Below, in pieces: positions 34,601 to 41,749 of a stretch of DNA of 64,000 nucleotides. The notes beneath the pieces were generated by a model. The model worked only from the letters and a program-made list of their open reading frames with translations, did not search any database and was not told the origin of the DNA. The stretch comes from Streptomyces sp. TS71-3 (GTDB lineage Bacteria > Actinomycetota > Actinomycetes > Streptomycetales > Streptomycetaceae), in the NCBI RefSeq assembly GCF_018327685.1, contig NZ_BNEL01000003.1:1054001-1118000 (forward strand), read 5' to 3'. Position 1 is the first letter of the stretch. The number at the start of each line of letters is the position of its first letter. The position numbers and the translations under genes were made by a program.

Positions 34601-35424
34601 CGGACGAGCAGAACCACGTGCGCGCCCACACCCGCGCCGACCTGGCGGCAGGCGTCGACGAACGGCGCGCCACCACCCGCATCTTCGGCTCCCGCCCCGG
34701 CACGTACGGCGCGGGCCTGCTCCAGCTCATCGACTCCCGCGACTGGCGCACGGACGCGGACCTCGCCGAGGTCTACACCGTGTGGGGCGGCTACGCGTAC
34801 GGCCGCGGGCTCGAAGGGCGCCCGGCGCGCACCGAGATGGAGTCGGCGTACCGGCGGATCGCGGTGGCCGCGAAGAACACCGACACCCGCGAGCACGACA
34901 TCGCCGACTCCGACGACTACTTCCAGTACCACGGCGGCATGGTCGCCGCCGTCCGCGCGCTCACCGGCGACGCCCCCGAGGCGTACATCGGCGACTCCAC
35001 CCGCCCCGAGACGGTGCGCACCCGCACCCTCACCGAGGAGACCTCGCGGGTATTCCGCGCCCGGGTGGTCAACCCGAAGTGGATCGAGGCGATGCGCCGG
35101 CACGGCTACAAGGGCGCCTTCGAGCTGGCCGCCACCGTCGACTACCTCTTCGGCTACGACGCGACGACGGGCGTGGTCGCCGACTGGATGTACGACAAGC
35201 TCACCGAGACGTACGTCCTGGACCCGGAGAACCGCGCGTTCCTCCAGGACGCCAACCCCTGGGCCCTGCACGGCATCGCGGAACGCCTCCTGGAGGCAGA
35301 GTCCCGCGGCATGTGGTCCAAGCCGGACCCGGCGGTCCTCGCGGCCCTCCGGGAGGCGTTCCTGGAGGCGGAGGCGTCACTGGAGGAGGGCACGGAGGAC
35401 GCGGAGGGGGCCGGGGGCTCGTAG
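31672..35424 (+). CDS. cobN: Cobaltochelatase subunit CobN
   Basis: The 1250-residue large subunit of the ATP-dependent aerobic cobaltochelatase, which inserts Co2+ into hydrogenobyrinate diamide with CobS and CobT (or a ChlI/ChlD-like pair). Seen: MILLLSTSDTDLLSA at the N-terminus, a variable Ala/Pro/Thr-rich linker near 150-180, FKEIDEDGLPSYVADPERA, LSAYPTKHSRIGNAVGLDTP, the metal/substrate motif IHLGKHGNLEWLPGKNAGLS, VNVLPTGRNFYSVDPKAVPS and SDDYFQYHGGMVAAVRAL. ATG at 31672. The CobS/T partners are not in the window. Controlled by the riboswitch just upstream. Confidence 0.96.
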   Translation: MILLLSTSDTDLLSARAAAGPVPYRYANPTRLPLGDLPALLDGADLVVVRLLGGIRAWQDGLDLLLGAGGADSGAEGDAVRRLPVVVLTGEQAPDAQLMAASTVPIGIAAEAHAYLAHGGPGNLEQLARFLSDTVLLTGHGFEPPAPAPTWGPLERTPRTPGTPATGTAPSTGTGAAPAPTVAVLYYRAHHMSGNTAFVEALCTAIEDAGARPLPRYVASLRSPEPELIDELRAADAIVTTVLAAGGSRPAEAQAGGDDDAWDAGALAGLDVPVLQALCLTSPREAWEENDEGVSPLDAASQIAVPEFDGRLITVPFSFKEIDEDGLPSYVADPERAARVAGIAVRHARLAHIPAADKRLALVLSAYPTKHSRIGNAVGLDTPASAVALLRRLVEDGYDLGEPDPETGAPAVPGLASGDGDELIRALIDAGGHDQDWLTEEQLARNPVRIPAADYRRWYATLPEELRGAVERHWGPPPGEMFVDRSRAGADGADGAGDIVLAALRHGNVLILIQPPRGFGENPIAIYHDPDLPPSHHYLAAYRWLGARAADGGFGADAVIHLGKHGNLEWLPGKNAGLSAACAPDAALGDLPLVYPFLVNDPGEGTQAKRRAHATLVDHLVPPMARADSYGDIARLEQLLDEHAQIAAMDPAKLPAIRAQIWTLIQAARLDHDLGLVDRPDDEGFDDLILHVDGWLCEIKDAQIRDGLHVLGAPPAGADRVNLVLAILRARQIWGGSEALVGLREALGLDESAATRGAADAAEERARALVQAMEDAGWDEAAVPGVSAGQPAAVAGILLFAAREVVPRLAATTDELDRTLHALNGGFVPAGPSGSPLRGLVNVLPTGRNFYSVDPKAVPSRLAWETGQALADSLLERYRADHGGAWPTSVGLSLWGTSAMRTAGDDVAEALALLGVRPVWDDASRRVTGLEPVPLADLGRPRIDVTLRISGFFRDAFPGTVAVLDDAVRLAASLDEPDEQNHVRAHTRADLAAGVDERRATTRIFGSRPGTYGAGLLQLIDSRDWRTDADLAEVYTVWGGYAYGRGLEGRPARTEMESAYRRIAVAAKNTDTREHDIADSDDYFQYHGGMVAAVRALTGDAPEAYIGDSTRPETVRTRTLTEETSRVFRARVVNPKWIEAMRRHGYKGAFELAATVDYLFGYDATTGVVADWMYDKLTETYVLDPENRAFLQDANPWALHGIAERLLEAESRGMWSKPDPAVLAALREAFLEAEASLEEGTEDAEGAGGS

Positions 35425-35586
35425 GACGGGTGAGCGCGGAGGGCTTGGGCGACTGCCCGAGCCGGGCTCCGAGCTGGGCTGCCTGAGCCGGACTGTCCGA
35501 CCCGGCGGATACCTTCCCTCTCAGATGGTGCGACGGGCCGGCGCGGGCCGGCCCGTTGAGTCGCCGTGCGCACTGAGGGAGAGATC

Positions 35587-36009
35587 GTGTTGAAGAGCTT
35601 GCCGCAGACGGACGAAACCCTGCTGATCCGCACCGACTTCTCCGACGAGGCGGCCTGGCAGGCGCTGCGGACGGCGGTCGAGACGCCGAGCGAGGACGAC
35701 TTCCTCGCGTACGTCCACGTCGTGGACGATCCCGACCACGGCGACCTGACCGCGGAGCAGCTCCTCGCGCTGGCGCCCGACAAGCGCCTGCTGATCGTCG
35801 CCGACAGGACCGCCCTCACGGCGCCGGGGATGCCGCTGCTCACCGTGCTGCGGTACTGGGACGAGGACGAAGGGGAGGGGGATCACGGCGAGCTGCGCGT
35901 CATAGCCGAGGAGCTGTGGTCGATCGAGAACAACATCTCCCTGGCCAACATGGACTGGAGCGAGTTCGTCGACGCCGCGGAGGAGGACGGCGTCTTCCGC
36001 GGGTTCTGA
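35587..36009 (+). CDS. DUF6924 domain protein
   Basis: A 140-residue soluble acidic protein of an uncharacterised Streptomyces family (DUF6924). Typical segments: LPQTDETLLIRTDFSDEAAW, YVHVVDDPDHGDLTAEQLL, KRLLIVADRTAL and the C-terminal ENNISLANMDWSEFVDAAEE. No catalytic motif can be named. GTG at 35587 follows GAGGGA. The C-terminal ANMDW segment is the most conserved part by family knowledge. It stands alone; a repeat tract follows. Confidence 0.7.
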   Translation: MLKSLPQTDETLLIRTDFSDEAAWQALRTAVETPSEDDFLAYVHVVDDPDHGDLTAEQLLALAPDKRLLIVADRTALTAPGMPLLTVLRYWDEDEGEGDHGELRVIAEELWSIENNISLANMDWSEFVDAAEEDGVFRGF

Positions 36010-36010
36010 C

Positions 36011-36105
36011 CCCGGGACCGACACCCGCACCCGGGACCGGCAACCCGCACCCGGGACCGGCAACCCGTCACCCGGGACCGACTCCCGCAGCCGGGACCGG
36101 CCCCC
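36011..36105. repeat. Degenerate tandem repeat after the DUF6924 gene
   Basis: A unit close to CCCGGGACCGGCAACCCGCA is repeated about five times with drift between 36011 and 36105. It lies between two convergent genes and may help terminate both. Confidence 0.5.
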
Positions 36106-36124
36106 TCACTGCTGCCCGGCCCCC

Positions 36125-37231
36125 TCACTCGAAGAGGACGCGGAGAGCCGACCGGACGTCGTCCGAGCCGAGGGCGTCGGTGCCGTCCACGAACTGCTCG
36201 ACGCCCCCGGTGGCGGGCAGCCGGCGCACGGCCGGGTCCACGATGCCGTCCGCCAGCGCCGCCCGGAACCGTCCCGCGTCCAGTACCTGGAACGGCCGGT
36301 CGTGGAAGGGGCGGACGGCGGGGTCGAGCGGTGCGGTGAGCCCGAGCGCGTTGTGCGCGCGGGCCACCGTCTCGTAGGCCCGGCACAGGTGCGCCTCCCG
36401 CGCCTGCCACTCGGCGGCGGCGAGCACGGCCGTCAGGTCGGCGGTGAGCCGGGGCGCGGCGGCGGTGCGGGCGAAGGCGCTGCCCAGCCACTTGCCGTAG
36501 GGCGGGTAGCGGCGGTCCATCAGCAGGCAGAGCCGCATCAGGTCGCGGACCAGCCGGGCCGCGACGACGGCCGAGCCGAGCTCGTCGCCGACCTCGCCGC
36601 ACCGGCCGACGAACGCCTCCTCCTGCGCTATCCGCTGCCACTGGCAGGCCAGCAGGTACCGCCAGACGTCCTCGGGATACCAGGCGAGCGCGGCACGCGC
36701 AGGCTCCAGCTCGCCGAGCCCGTCGTGGAACACCGCCCCGCCCGTCACCTCGGCGAGCCGCTGGGCGGGCGTGGTCAGCCACTCCGCCAGGCCGATCGGC
36801 TCGCGCGGGTCGAAGCCGAGCGCGCCGGTGAGCCAGTCGCCGGGGGAGACGATGTCCACCCGGTGCTGGACGGGCCCGTCCGTCATCCGCATGACCCGGA
36901 CATGCGCCTCCTCGGTGGCGCCGAAGTGCGTCGGATAGCCGCGGATCGTCTTCGGCAGCCGCTCGGAGAGCACCGCCGACAGCCGCGCCCCGTGCGCGTC
37001 CACATCCTGTGGACGGAGGAAGACCTGCAGCCGCGGCCCCCAGTCGTGGTCCGCCGACCGCTCCGTGTCGAAGCCCAGCACGTCGGACCCGGTGCCGAGC
37101 CGCGCCGCCGAGTGCACGAGCCCCGGCACGGCCTCGTCCAGCAGCGGGCGGACGGCCTCGGCGTAGAAGGCGCGGGAGAGTTCGAGCCCGGGGAGGAACG
37201 CCGGCCGCGCGGGCCGGGGAGTGTCCGTCAT
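36125..37231 (-). CDS. DUF4037 nucleotidyltransferase-like protein
   Basis: A 368-residue cytosolic protein. The N-terminal half looks like a nucleotidyltransferase fold: RLGTGSDVLGFDTERSADHD then WGPRLQVFL (residues about 44-73), with a GSD..D pattern. DUF4037 follows, with HRVDIVSPGDWLTGALGFD, YPEDVWRYLLACQWQRIAQE and DRRYPPYGKWLGSAFARTAA. The YPPY.KWLG segment is the family hallmark. Substrate and partner are unknown; members may transfer nucleotides to small molecules or proteins. ATG at 37231. Confidence 0.82.
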   Translation of the reverse strand: MTDTPRPARPAFLPGLELSRAFYAEAVRPLLDEAVPGLVHSAARLGTGSDVLGFDTERSADHDWGPRLQVFLRPQDVDAHGARLSAVLSERLPKTIRGYPTHFGATEEAHVRVMRMTDGPVQHRVDIVSPGDWLTGALGFDPREPIGLAEWLTTPAQRLAEVTGGAVFHDGLGELEPARAALAWYPEDVWRYLLACQWQRIAQEEAFVGRCGEVGDELGSAVVAARLVRDLMRLCLLMDRRYPPYGKWLGSAFARTAAAPRLTADLTAVLAAAEWQAREAHLCRAYETVARAHNALGLTAPLDPAVRPFHDRPFQVLDAGRFRAALADGIVDPAVRRLPATGGVEQFVDGTDALGSDDVRSALRVLFE

Positions 37232-37298
37232 GCGGGCAGGGTGCCCGAGCCGGGTGGCCGGGGACCACGCGTTTTCGGTGCGCCGCCGGCCCCGCGGC

Positions 37299-38414
37299 TC
37301 AGCTCGTCAGCACCGCCTTCATCACCGACCCGTCCGCGACCGCCGCCAGCGCGCGGGCGTGCTCGGCCAGCGGGAACGCCGTGACCAGGCCGGCGAGGTC
37401 GAAGCGGGCGGTGAGCGCGGGCAGGAGCCGTACGTACTCCACCAGGTGCGCGCCGGAGAAGGCCCAGGAGCCGATCACGTCGAGCTGGCGGTGGACGATC
37501 TGGTGCGGGTTGAGCACGGTGTCGCCGGCGTCGGTGTACTGGCCGATCACCAGGTACGCGCCGCCGCGCCTGGCCAGCGTGATCCCCTGGGCGACGGCCG
37601 CCGGGACGCCCGCGCACTCGATCACCAGGTCGGCGCCGGCGCCCCCGGTGGCCGCGCGCGCCTCGGCGAGGACGGCGTCGGGGTCGTTGTCATCGACGAT
37701 GTTCAGGTGGACGTCGCCGATGCCGGCCGCGGCGGCGACCCGGAGCCGCTGGGCCGGGCCGCCGACGATGATCACCCGCCCCGCGCCGGAGAGCTGCGCG
37801 CACGCCGCGGCGGCCAGCCCCACAGGACCGCTGCCCTGCACCACCACGGTCTCCCCCAGCCGCACCGGGCGCCGCTCGTACAGGGCGTGCACGACGGTGG
37901 GCCCCGCGCAGGCCAGCGCCATCGCGGCGAGCGGCGGCACGTCGCCGGGGGCGCGGACCAGTGTCGTTCCGCCTTGCAGCACGATGTGGTCGGCCCAGGA
38001 GCCGGAGAGGGCGGGGCCGTCGGCGATCGAGCGGTTGACGCCGTAGGTGCGGCGGTTCTCGCAGAGCGTCGGCTCGCGGTGCAGCCGGCACGGCGGGCAC
38101 TCGCCGCACGCGATCGACGACGCCCACATCACCGCGTCGCCCTCGCTCAGCCGCGCGCCCGTCGCGTCGTGCGTCAGCCCGAACCCCAGCTCGCGCACGG
38201 TGCCCAGTCCCTCGTGGCCGAGCACGAGCGGGGTGGGCACGGGCAGGTGCCCCTGCTGCAGATGCAGATCGGTCCCGCACACCCCGCCGTACCCGGGGGC
38301 CACCACGGCACCCCCGGGCGGCGCCTCGGGCACCGGGAACTCCCGCAGCACGGTGGGCTGCCCCACCTCGTCCAGTACGACGGCCCGCCCCATGACACGC
38401 TCTTCGGCACTCAT
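37299..38414 (-). CDS. Zinc-dependent alcohol dehydrogenase (MDR family)
   Basis: A 371-residue medium-chain dehydrogenase. Catalytic zinc ligands: Cys in GVCGTDLHL and His-Glu in LGHEGLGTV. Structural zinc: CGECPPCRLHREPTLC (four Cys). Cofactor site: VVVQGSGPVGLAAAACAQLS. The likely reaction is NAD(P)-dependent oxidation of an alcohol or polyol. The ATG at 38414 overlaps by four bases (ATGA) the stop of a small CxxC gene, itself overlapping DUF6415. It therefore seems to be the third gene of a regulatory-type operon, an odd companion for a dehydrogenase. Confidence 0.9.
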   Translation of the reverse strand: MSAEERVMGRAVVLDEVGQPTVLREFPVPEAPPGGAVVAPGYGGVCGTDLHLQQGHLPVPTPLVLGHEGLGTVRELGFGLTHDATGARLSEGDAVMWASSIACGECPPCRLHREPTLCENRRTYGVNRSIADGPALSGSWADHIVLQGGTTLVRAPGDVPPLAAMALACAGPTVVHALYERRPVRLGETVVVQGSGPVGLAAAACAQLSGAGRVIIVGGPAQRLRVAAAAGIGDVHLNIVDDNDPDAVLAEARAATGGAGADLVIECAGVPAAVAQGITLARRGGAYLVIGQYTDAGDTVLNPHQIVHRQLDVIGSWAFSGAHLVEYVRLLPALTARFDLAGLVTAFPLAEHARALAAVADGSVMKAVLTS

Positions 38415-38599
38415 GGATCCATGGTCGCAGCCGCCTGCCGGCGGGCACACGGTGCCGACCCGGACTGGTCCGGTGCCGGGCACCGCTTGTGCGAGTAGTT
38501 GGTCGTCCCGGCGCCGGTCGCGCCGTGGTGAACGTGGGTGTCGTAGGGCTCGCCCTGCCGGATGGGTCGGTCGCAGCGGACGCAGAACATGAGGCTCAC
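38411..38599 (-). CDS. Small CxxC/His-rich mini-protein (putative zinc-binding)
   Basis: A 62-residue protein beginning SLMFCVRCDRPIRQGEPYDT and continuing HVHHGATGAGTTNYSHKRCP. One CxxC, a cluster of His and a later HKRC suggest a single zinc site (treble-clef-like). Proteins with this opening accompany DUF6415 and an XRE/TPR regulator in many Streptomyces genomes; function unknown. GTG at 38599 overlaps the DUF6415 stop (GTGA), and its own TGA overlaps the dehydrogenase ATG. It is shorter than most gene callers accept, but the double overlap supports it. Confidence 0.75.
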   Translation of the reverse strand: MSLMFCVRCDRPIRQGEPYDTHVHHGATGAGTTNYSHKRCPAPDQSGSAPCARRQAAATMDP

Positions 38600-38979
38600 G
38601 TGCGGTTCTCCGTTGCGTTTTCGGCGGTCAAGACGGTGTGGTGGTCGCACAGGGCGTCCAGGTACTCGGCGAGTTCCCGGGCGTGCCGCGTTGCGGATAC
38701 CAGTCCCGGCCCCGGCGAAGCGGCAAGGCGGACGCGCGTGTTCGCGACGGCGGTCAGCGCGGCCACGCGGGAGGCATGTTCCTCGGGCAGCGCCCGCGCC
38801 ATTCCCTCCACCTCCGGAACGAGGAGGGTCAGGTGGCCGCGCAGCAGCAGAAGCCAGTCGTCGAGATCGTCGAATCGAGGGAACGGCACGTCACCGGCGG
38901 AAAGCTTGCCCGCCGTCGCGCGCATCGACTCGATGTCCAGCGGATCGGGGTGGCGGGACCGGGCACCGACTTGGGTCAC
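38596..38979 (-). CDS. DUF6415 family protein
   Basis: A helical protein of 127 residues. Seen: LDIESMRATAGKLSAGDVPF, DDWLLLLRGHLTLLVPEVEG and ASPGPGLVSATRHARELAEY then LDALCDHH at the C-terminus. The family is sometimes called natural-product-biosynthesis associated, but no reaction is known. GTG at 38979 was chosen because AGGAG lies six bases upstream; GTG at 39015 is possible. First gene of the chain DUF6415 / CxxC protein / dehydrogenase, and divergent from the HTH/TPR regulator 244 bases away. Confidence 0.78.
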   Translation of the reverse strand: MTQVGARSRHPDPLDIESMRATAGKLSAGDVPFPRFDDLDDWLLLLRGHLTLLVPEVEGMARALPEEHASRVAALTAVANTRVRLAASPGPGLVSATRHARELAEYLDALCDHHTVLTAENATENRT

Positions 38980-39097
38980 GTTGAACTCCTGAGGCCGCGT
39001 TTCGGGGTCGCACACCCGGCTGTGCGGTGGTGTGCCGGTTCGCGGCGTTGGACGGGCGATGTGAGGACAAGGCTGGCCCTGTTGCGGTCCGGTTGAA

Positions 39098-39179
39098 AGG
39101 ACTTATATGGGTCTTCTAGCGGTCTGAATAAGGACTTCTGATCCCTCGATCGGGTCTTTCCGCGGAGTCGGCAGGACTT
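39098..39179. promoter_or_regulatory. AGGACTT direct repeats in the divergent promoter region
   Basis: AGGACTT is present at 39098-39104, 39131-39137 and 39173-39179, in an AT-richer stretch between DUF6415 and the HTH/TPR regulator. The inverted or related GGGTCTT also appears (39110, 39153). The spacing (33 and 42 bases) is roughly three and four helical turns, so repeated binding of one regulator is plausible. Confidence 0.45.
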
Positions 39180-39185
39180 CGCTGT

Positions 39186-39228
39186 GACACAGGGAACCTC
39201 CAGGCTTCGCATGGAGGTTCCCTGTGTC
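39186..39228. promoter_or_regulatory. 17-bp perfect hairpin over the RBS and start of the HTH/TPR gene
   Basis: Left arm 39186-39202 (GACACAGGGAACCTCCA), nine-base loop, right arm 39212-39228 (TGGAGGTTCCCTGTGTC). The arms are fully complementary. The right arm contains the ribosome-binding site GGAGG (39213-39217) and the GTG start (39224-39226). As RNA it would bury both; as DNA it is a strong dyad for an autoregulator. Confidence 0.85.
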
Positions 39229-40453
39229 CCGCCCCGGCAGTAACACGCATCTCAGGTCCGCCCGCATCGCCGCCGGTTACCGTTCCCAGCAGGCCCTCGC
39301 CGACGCCCTGGGCGTGGGGGTCCGGCAGGTGCGCCGATGGGAGTCGGCCAATCCGCCGTGGCCGCAGCCGGAGATTCAAAAACGTCTGGTGCGGGTGCTC
39401 GGCCAGGACATGGAAGTACTCGGGTTCGGCCACCCGGATGGCGCTCCTGACCAGGTGCGACGCGCGCTCGTCACGGGTACGGCGGCGGCGGTCGGCCTTG
39501 TGGCGGTGCCCTCCCGAACCCATGCGGCACAGCAACCCGCCACCGTGGCACAGGACTTTCAGGCGGTAGCGCGCTCACACAGGCGTCTCTACTGGAGCGT
39601 GGCACCGGCGACACTCCACCCGGCGGTCGTCGCGCACGCAGCACTCGGATGCGGGGTCCTGTCCGAAACGACAGGGGCCGTTCGCCAGTCGGTTGCGGCG
39701 GCGGTTGCCGAGTCCTACCTGCTGGCGGGGCGTATCGAGTTCTTCGACATGCAGGATCCGCACCGTGCCGGAGAGACCCTGCTACGCGCCCTGCAAGCTG
39801 CCGGCGAGGCGGATGACGCGCTGCTCGGCGCCGCGGTGCTCGCGCACACGGCCTTCATACCCGGTTGGGACGGCCGCAGGGACGAGGCGGTCGAGCGTAT
39901 GGTCGCTGCCCGCACCTACGCAAGGCGCGCTGACGCGCCGTTGGAATTCCTGGCGTGGCTCGACGCGGTGGAGGCGGAGTGCGAGACGCGATGCGGGAAC
40001 GTTCGGATCGCTCTGCATCTGATCCGGCACGCCGAGGACCTGCTCACCCGGGATGGCGAGCACATCCCTTCCCCCGAGTGGATGGACTGGTTCTCGCCGG
40101 TCAGACTCGCTGCCTTCAAAGGCAATACACAGTTGCAGGCGGGGCATCTTCCGCAGGCGCGTGAGACTCTGCTCGGCGCGCTGGACACCCTGCCACCGGA
40201 GGAGGAGAAGCAGCGGTCCGTCATCCTGGGGGACCTTGCCGCCACGGAGGTGGCCGACGGCCGCCCGGACGAGGCCTGTGGCTACGCGGTGCAGGCGCTC
40301 GACCAGCTCGAACGGACCTGGTACGCGACCGGTATGCAACGGGTGCGTGAGGTCCGACGGGCGCTCGGCCCGCATCAGCACGAGCCGTCCGTCCGTGAAC
40401 TGGACGACCATTTGTACGGATGGCGGACGACGGTCAGCGCGCTTGCCCGTTGA
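39224..40453 (+). CDS. HTH regulator with TPR-like C-terminal region
   Basis: A 409-residue regulator. The N-terminal XRE-type HTH (about 8-60) reads LRSARIAAGYRSQQALADAL then GVGVRQVRRWESANPPWPQP. A Gly/Ala segment (VTGTAAAVGLVAVP) precedes about 280 residues of helical TPR-like repeats (SYLLAGRIEFFDMQDPHRAG, AAVLAHTAFIPGWDGRRDEA, GHLPQARETLLGALDTLPPE, LGDLAATEVADGRPDEACGY). Such proteins usually bind peptides or partner proteins. Start GTG at 39224. The stop overlaps the convergent HAD gene by 20 bases. Likely controls the divergent DUF6415 operon and itself. Confidence 0.85.
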   Translation: MSRPGSNTHLRSARIAAGYRSQQALADALGVGVRQVRRWESANPPWPQPEIQKRLVRVLGQDMEVLGFGHPDGAPDQVRRALVTGTAAAVGLVAVPSRTHAAQQPATVAQDFQAVARSHRRLYWSVAPATLHPAVVAHAALGCGVLSETTGAVRQSVAAAVAESYLLAGRIEFFDMQDPHRAGETLLRALQAAGEADDALLGAAVLAHTAFIPGWDGRRDEAVERMVAARTYARRADAPLEFLAWLDAVEAECETRCGNVRIALHLIRHAEDLLTRDGEHIPSPEWMDWFSPVRLAAFKGNTQLQAGHLPQARETLLGALDTLPPEEEKQRSVILGDLAATEVADGRPDEACGYAVQALDQLERTWYATGMQRVREVRRALGPHQHEPSVRELDDHLYGWRTTVSALAR

Positions 40454-41096
40454 GTTCCGCGATCCGGGCGGGGAGTTCGCCGAGGCTCTCGATCCGCAGT
40501 GTCGGCAAGGTCTGCGCGTCCTCGCGCTCCCACTGGATCGTCGCCCACGGGCCGCGCCGGATCAACGCGGTCCCCATTCCCGCAGTCCGCGCCGGGGCGA
40601 TGTCGTTGTCGAGCCGGTCGCCCACATACAGGGTCTCCTGGGCGGTGCCCGGGACCGCGGCGGCGACGCGCTCGAAGAACAGGGCTTCCGGCTTCGAGGC
40701 ACCCCAGTCGTCCGACGTGGCGATGAGGTCCACGTCGTCGCTGAACAACTTCCGCAGGATGCCGCCGGCACGCACCGTCTGGTTGCCGGCGATGCCGAGC
40801 CACAGCCCCGCGGCGCGCAGCCGGGTGAGGGCCGGACGCACGTCCGAGTAGAGGTCGCGCTCGTCGAACGTCTCGGGCTGCCCGGCCTCCGCGCGCGCCG
40901 CTCGCTGCTCGGCCAGGTCGAATCCAGGACGGAAGTGCTGGAACGTCTCGCGGTAATCGCGTCCCTGGGCGATGACGGCGCCGAACATCGCGTGAAAGGT
41001 GTGCCGGGGAACTCCGAGCCAGTCGGCCCACGTCCCGTACTCGCGCGTCTCGTCGACGAGGCACTCTCCGACATCGAAGACCACGGCACGAATCAT
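40434..41096 (-). CDS. HAD-superfamily hydrolase with altered motif I
   Basis: A 220-residue HAD protein, subfamily IA-like. Motif I is VVFDVGECLVDE: the nucleophile Asp is present, but the second Asp, the general acid/base of phosphatases, is Gly. Later motifs: GIAGNQTVRAGGIL (motif II Thr/Asn region), SKPEALFFERVAA (motif III Lys) and YVGDRLDNDIAPARTAGM (motif IV). The replacement argues against a standard phosphatase and fits a dehalogenase-like or binding role. ATG at 41096. It is divergent, 88 bases away, from the SLOG-like gene. Confidence 0.82.
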   Translation of the reverse strand: MIRAVVFDVGECLVDETREYGTWADWLGVPRHTFHAMFGAVIAQGRDYRETFQHFRPGFDLAEQRAARAEAGQPETFDERDLYSDVRPALTRLRAAGLWLGIAGNQTVRAGGILRKLFSDDVDLIATSDDWGASKPEALFFERVAAAVPGTAQETLYVGDRLDNDIAPARTAGMGTALIRRGPWATIQWEREDAQTLPTLRIESLGELPARIAELNGQAR

Positions 41097-41184
41097 GCTG
41101 GTGAGGATAACGGCCTGGTTTGTGTCCTGGCCTTCGGCTGGCTTCGACGGGCGTCCGCCTGTAACGACAACCGGAAGGAAAACC

Positions 41185-41661
41185 ATGCGACTGGGCATCA
41201 CCGGCCACCGAGGTATGCCTCCCAGCAGCGAAGAGGCGGTTCGGGTCGCCCTGGCCGAGGTGGTACAGGGCCACGACCCCGGGGAACTCGTCGGAGTCTC
41301 CTGCATCGCGGACGGTCCGGACGCCTGGTTCGTCGAGGCCGTGCTCGCCCACGGCGGGCGGGTCGAGGTGGTCATCCCGGCCATGGAGTACCGCGAAGGG
41401 CTGCCCGAGGAGCACCACGCCCTGTATGACGAGTTGCTGCGGCGTGCCGCCGAGGTCCATTCGACCGGGATGAAGGAGTCCACCTCCAAGGCCCACCAGG
41501 CCGGCAGCGAGATGCTGGTGGGCCTGGCGGACGAACTCGTCGCCGTCTGGGACGGCCTCCCGGCGCGCGGCTACGGCGGCACGGCCGACGTGGTGGCTTA
41601 CGCGCGAGGCGCGGACGTGCCGGTGCGGGTGGTGTGGCCGGAGGGGGCCACTCGGGACTGA
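41185..41661 (+). CDS. SLOG-like Rossmann-fold protein
   Basis: A 158-residue protein not assignable to a known enzyme. It has a Rossmann-type start (MRLGITGHRGMPPSSEEAVR), then GVSCIADGPDAWFVEAVLAH and VEVVIPAMEYREGLPEEHHA. Near the end, YGGTADVVAYARGADVPVRV is the GGTADxVxYA signature of the SLOG superfamily, whose members bind nucleotides or nucleotide-derived signals (DprA/LOG/DUF1273 relatives). ATG at 41185 follows GGAAGGA. With the divergent HAD gene and the nearby HTH/TPR regulator it may form a small-molecule sensing unit. Confidence 0.7.
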   Translation: MRLGITGHRGMPPSSEEAVRVALAEVVQGHDPGELVGVSCIADGPDAWFVEAVLAHGGRVEVVIPAMEYREGLPEEHHALYDELLRRAAEVHSTGMKESTSKAHQAGSEMLVGLADELVAVWDGLPARGYGGTADVVAYARGADVPVRVVWPEGATRD

Positions 41662-41749
41662 GCCGAGCGCCCGTTGAAGGCAGCGTCCAGCCATCTCCCG
41701 GGGGAGCCGGGCCGCAGCCGGGGTACCGCGCGGATGGGGGCGAGGCCCC

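Noticed and set aside
32529..35486. Alternative long plus frame within cobN
   Set aside because: Arg/Pro/Gly-rich shadow of the true cobN frame, with no conserved motif.
39186..39228. Intrinsic terminator interpretation of the 17-bp hairpin
   Set aside because: No T-run follows on either strand and its right arm covers a start codon; operator or translation control fits better.
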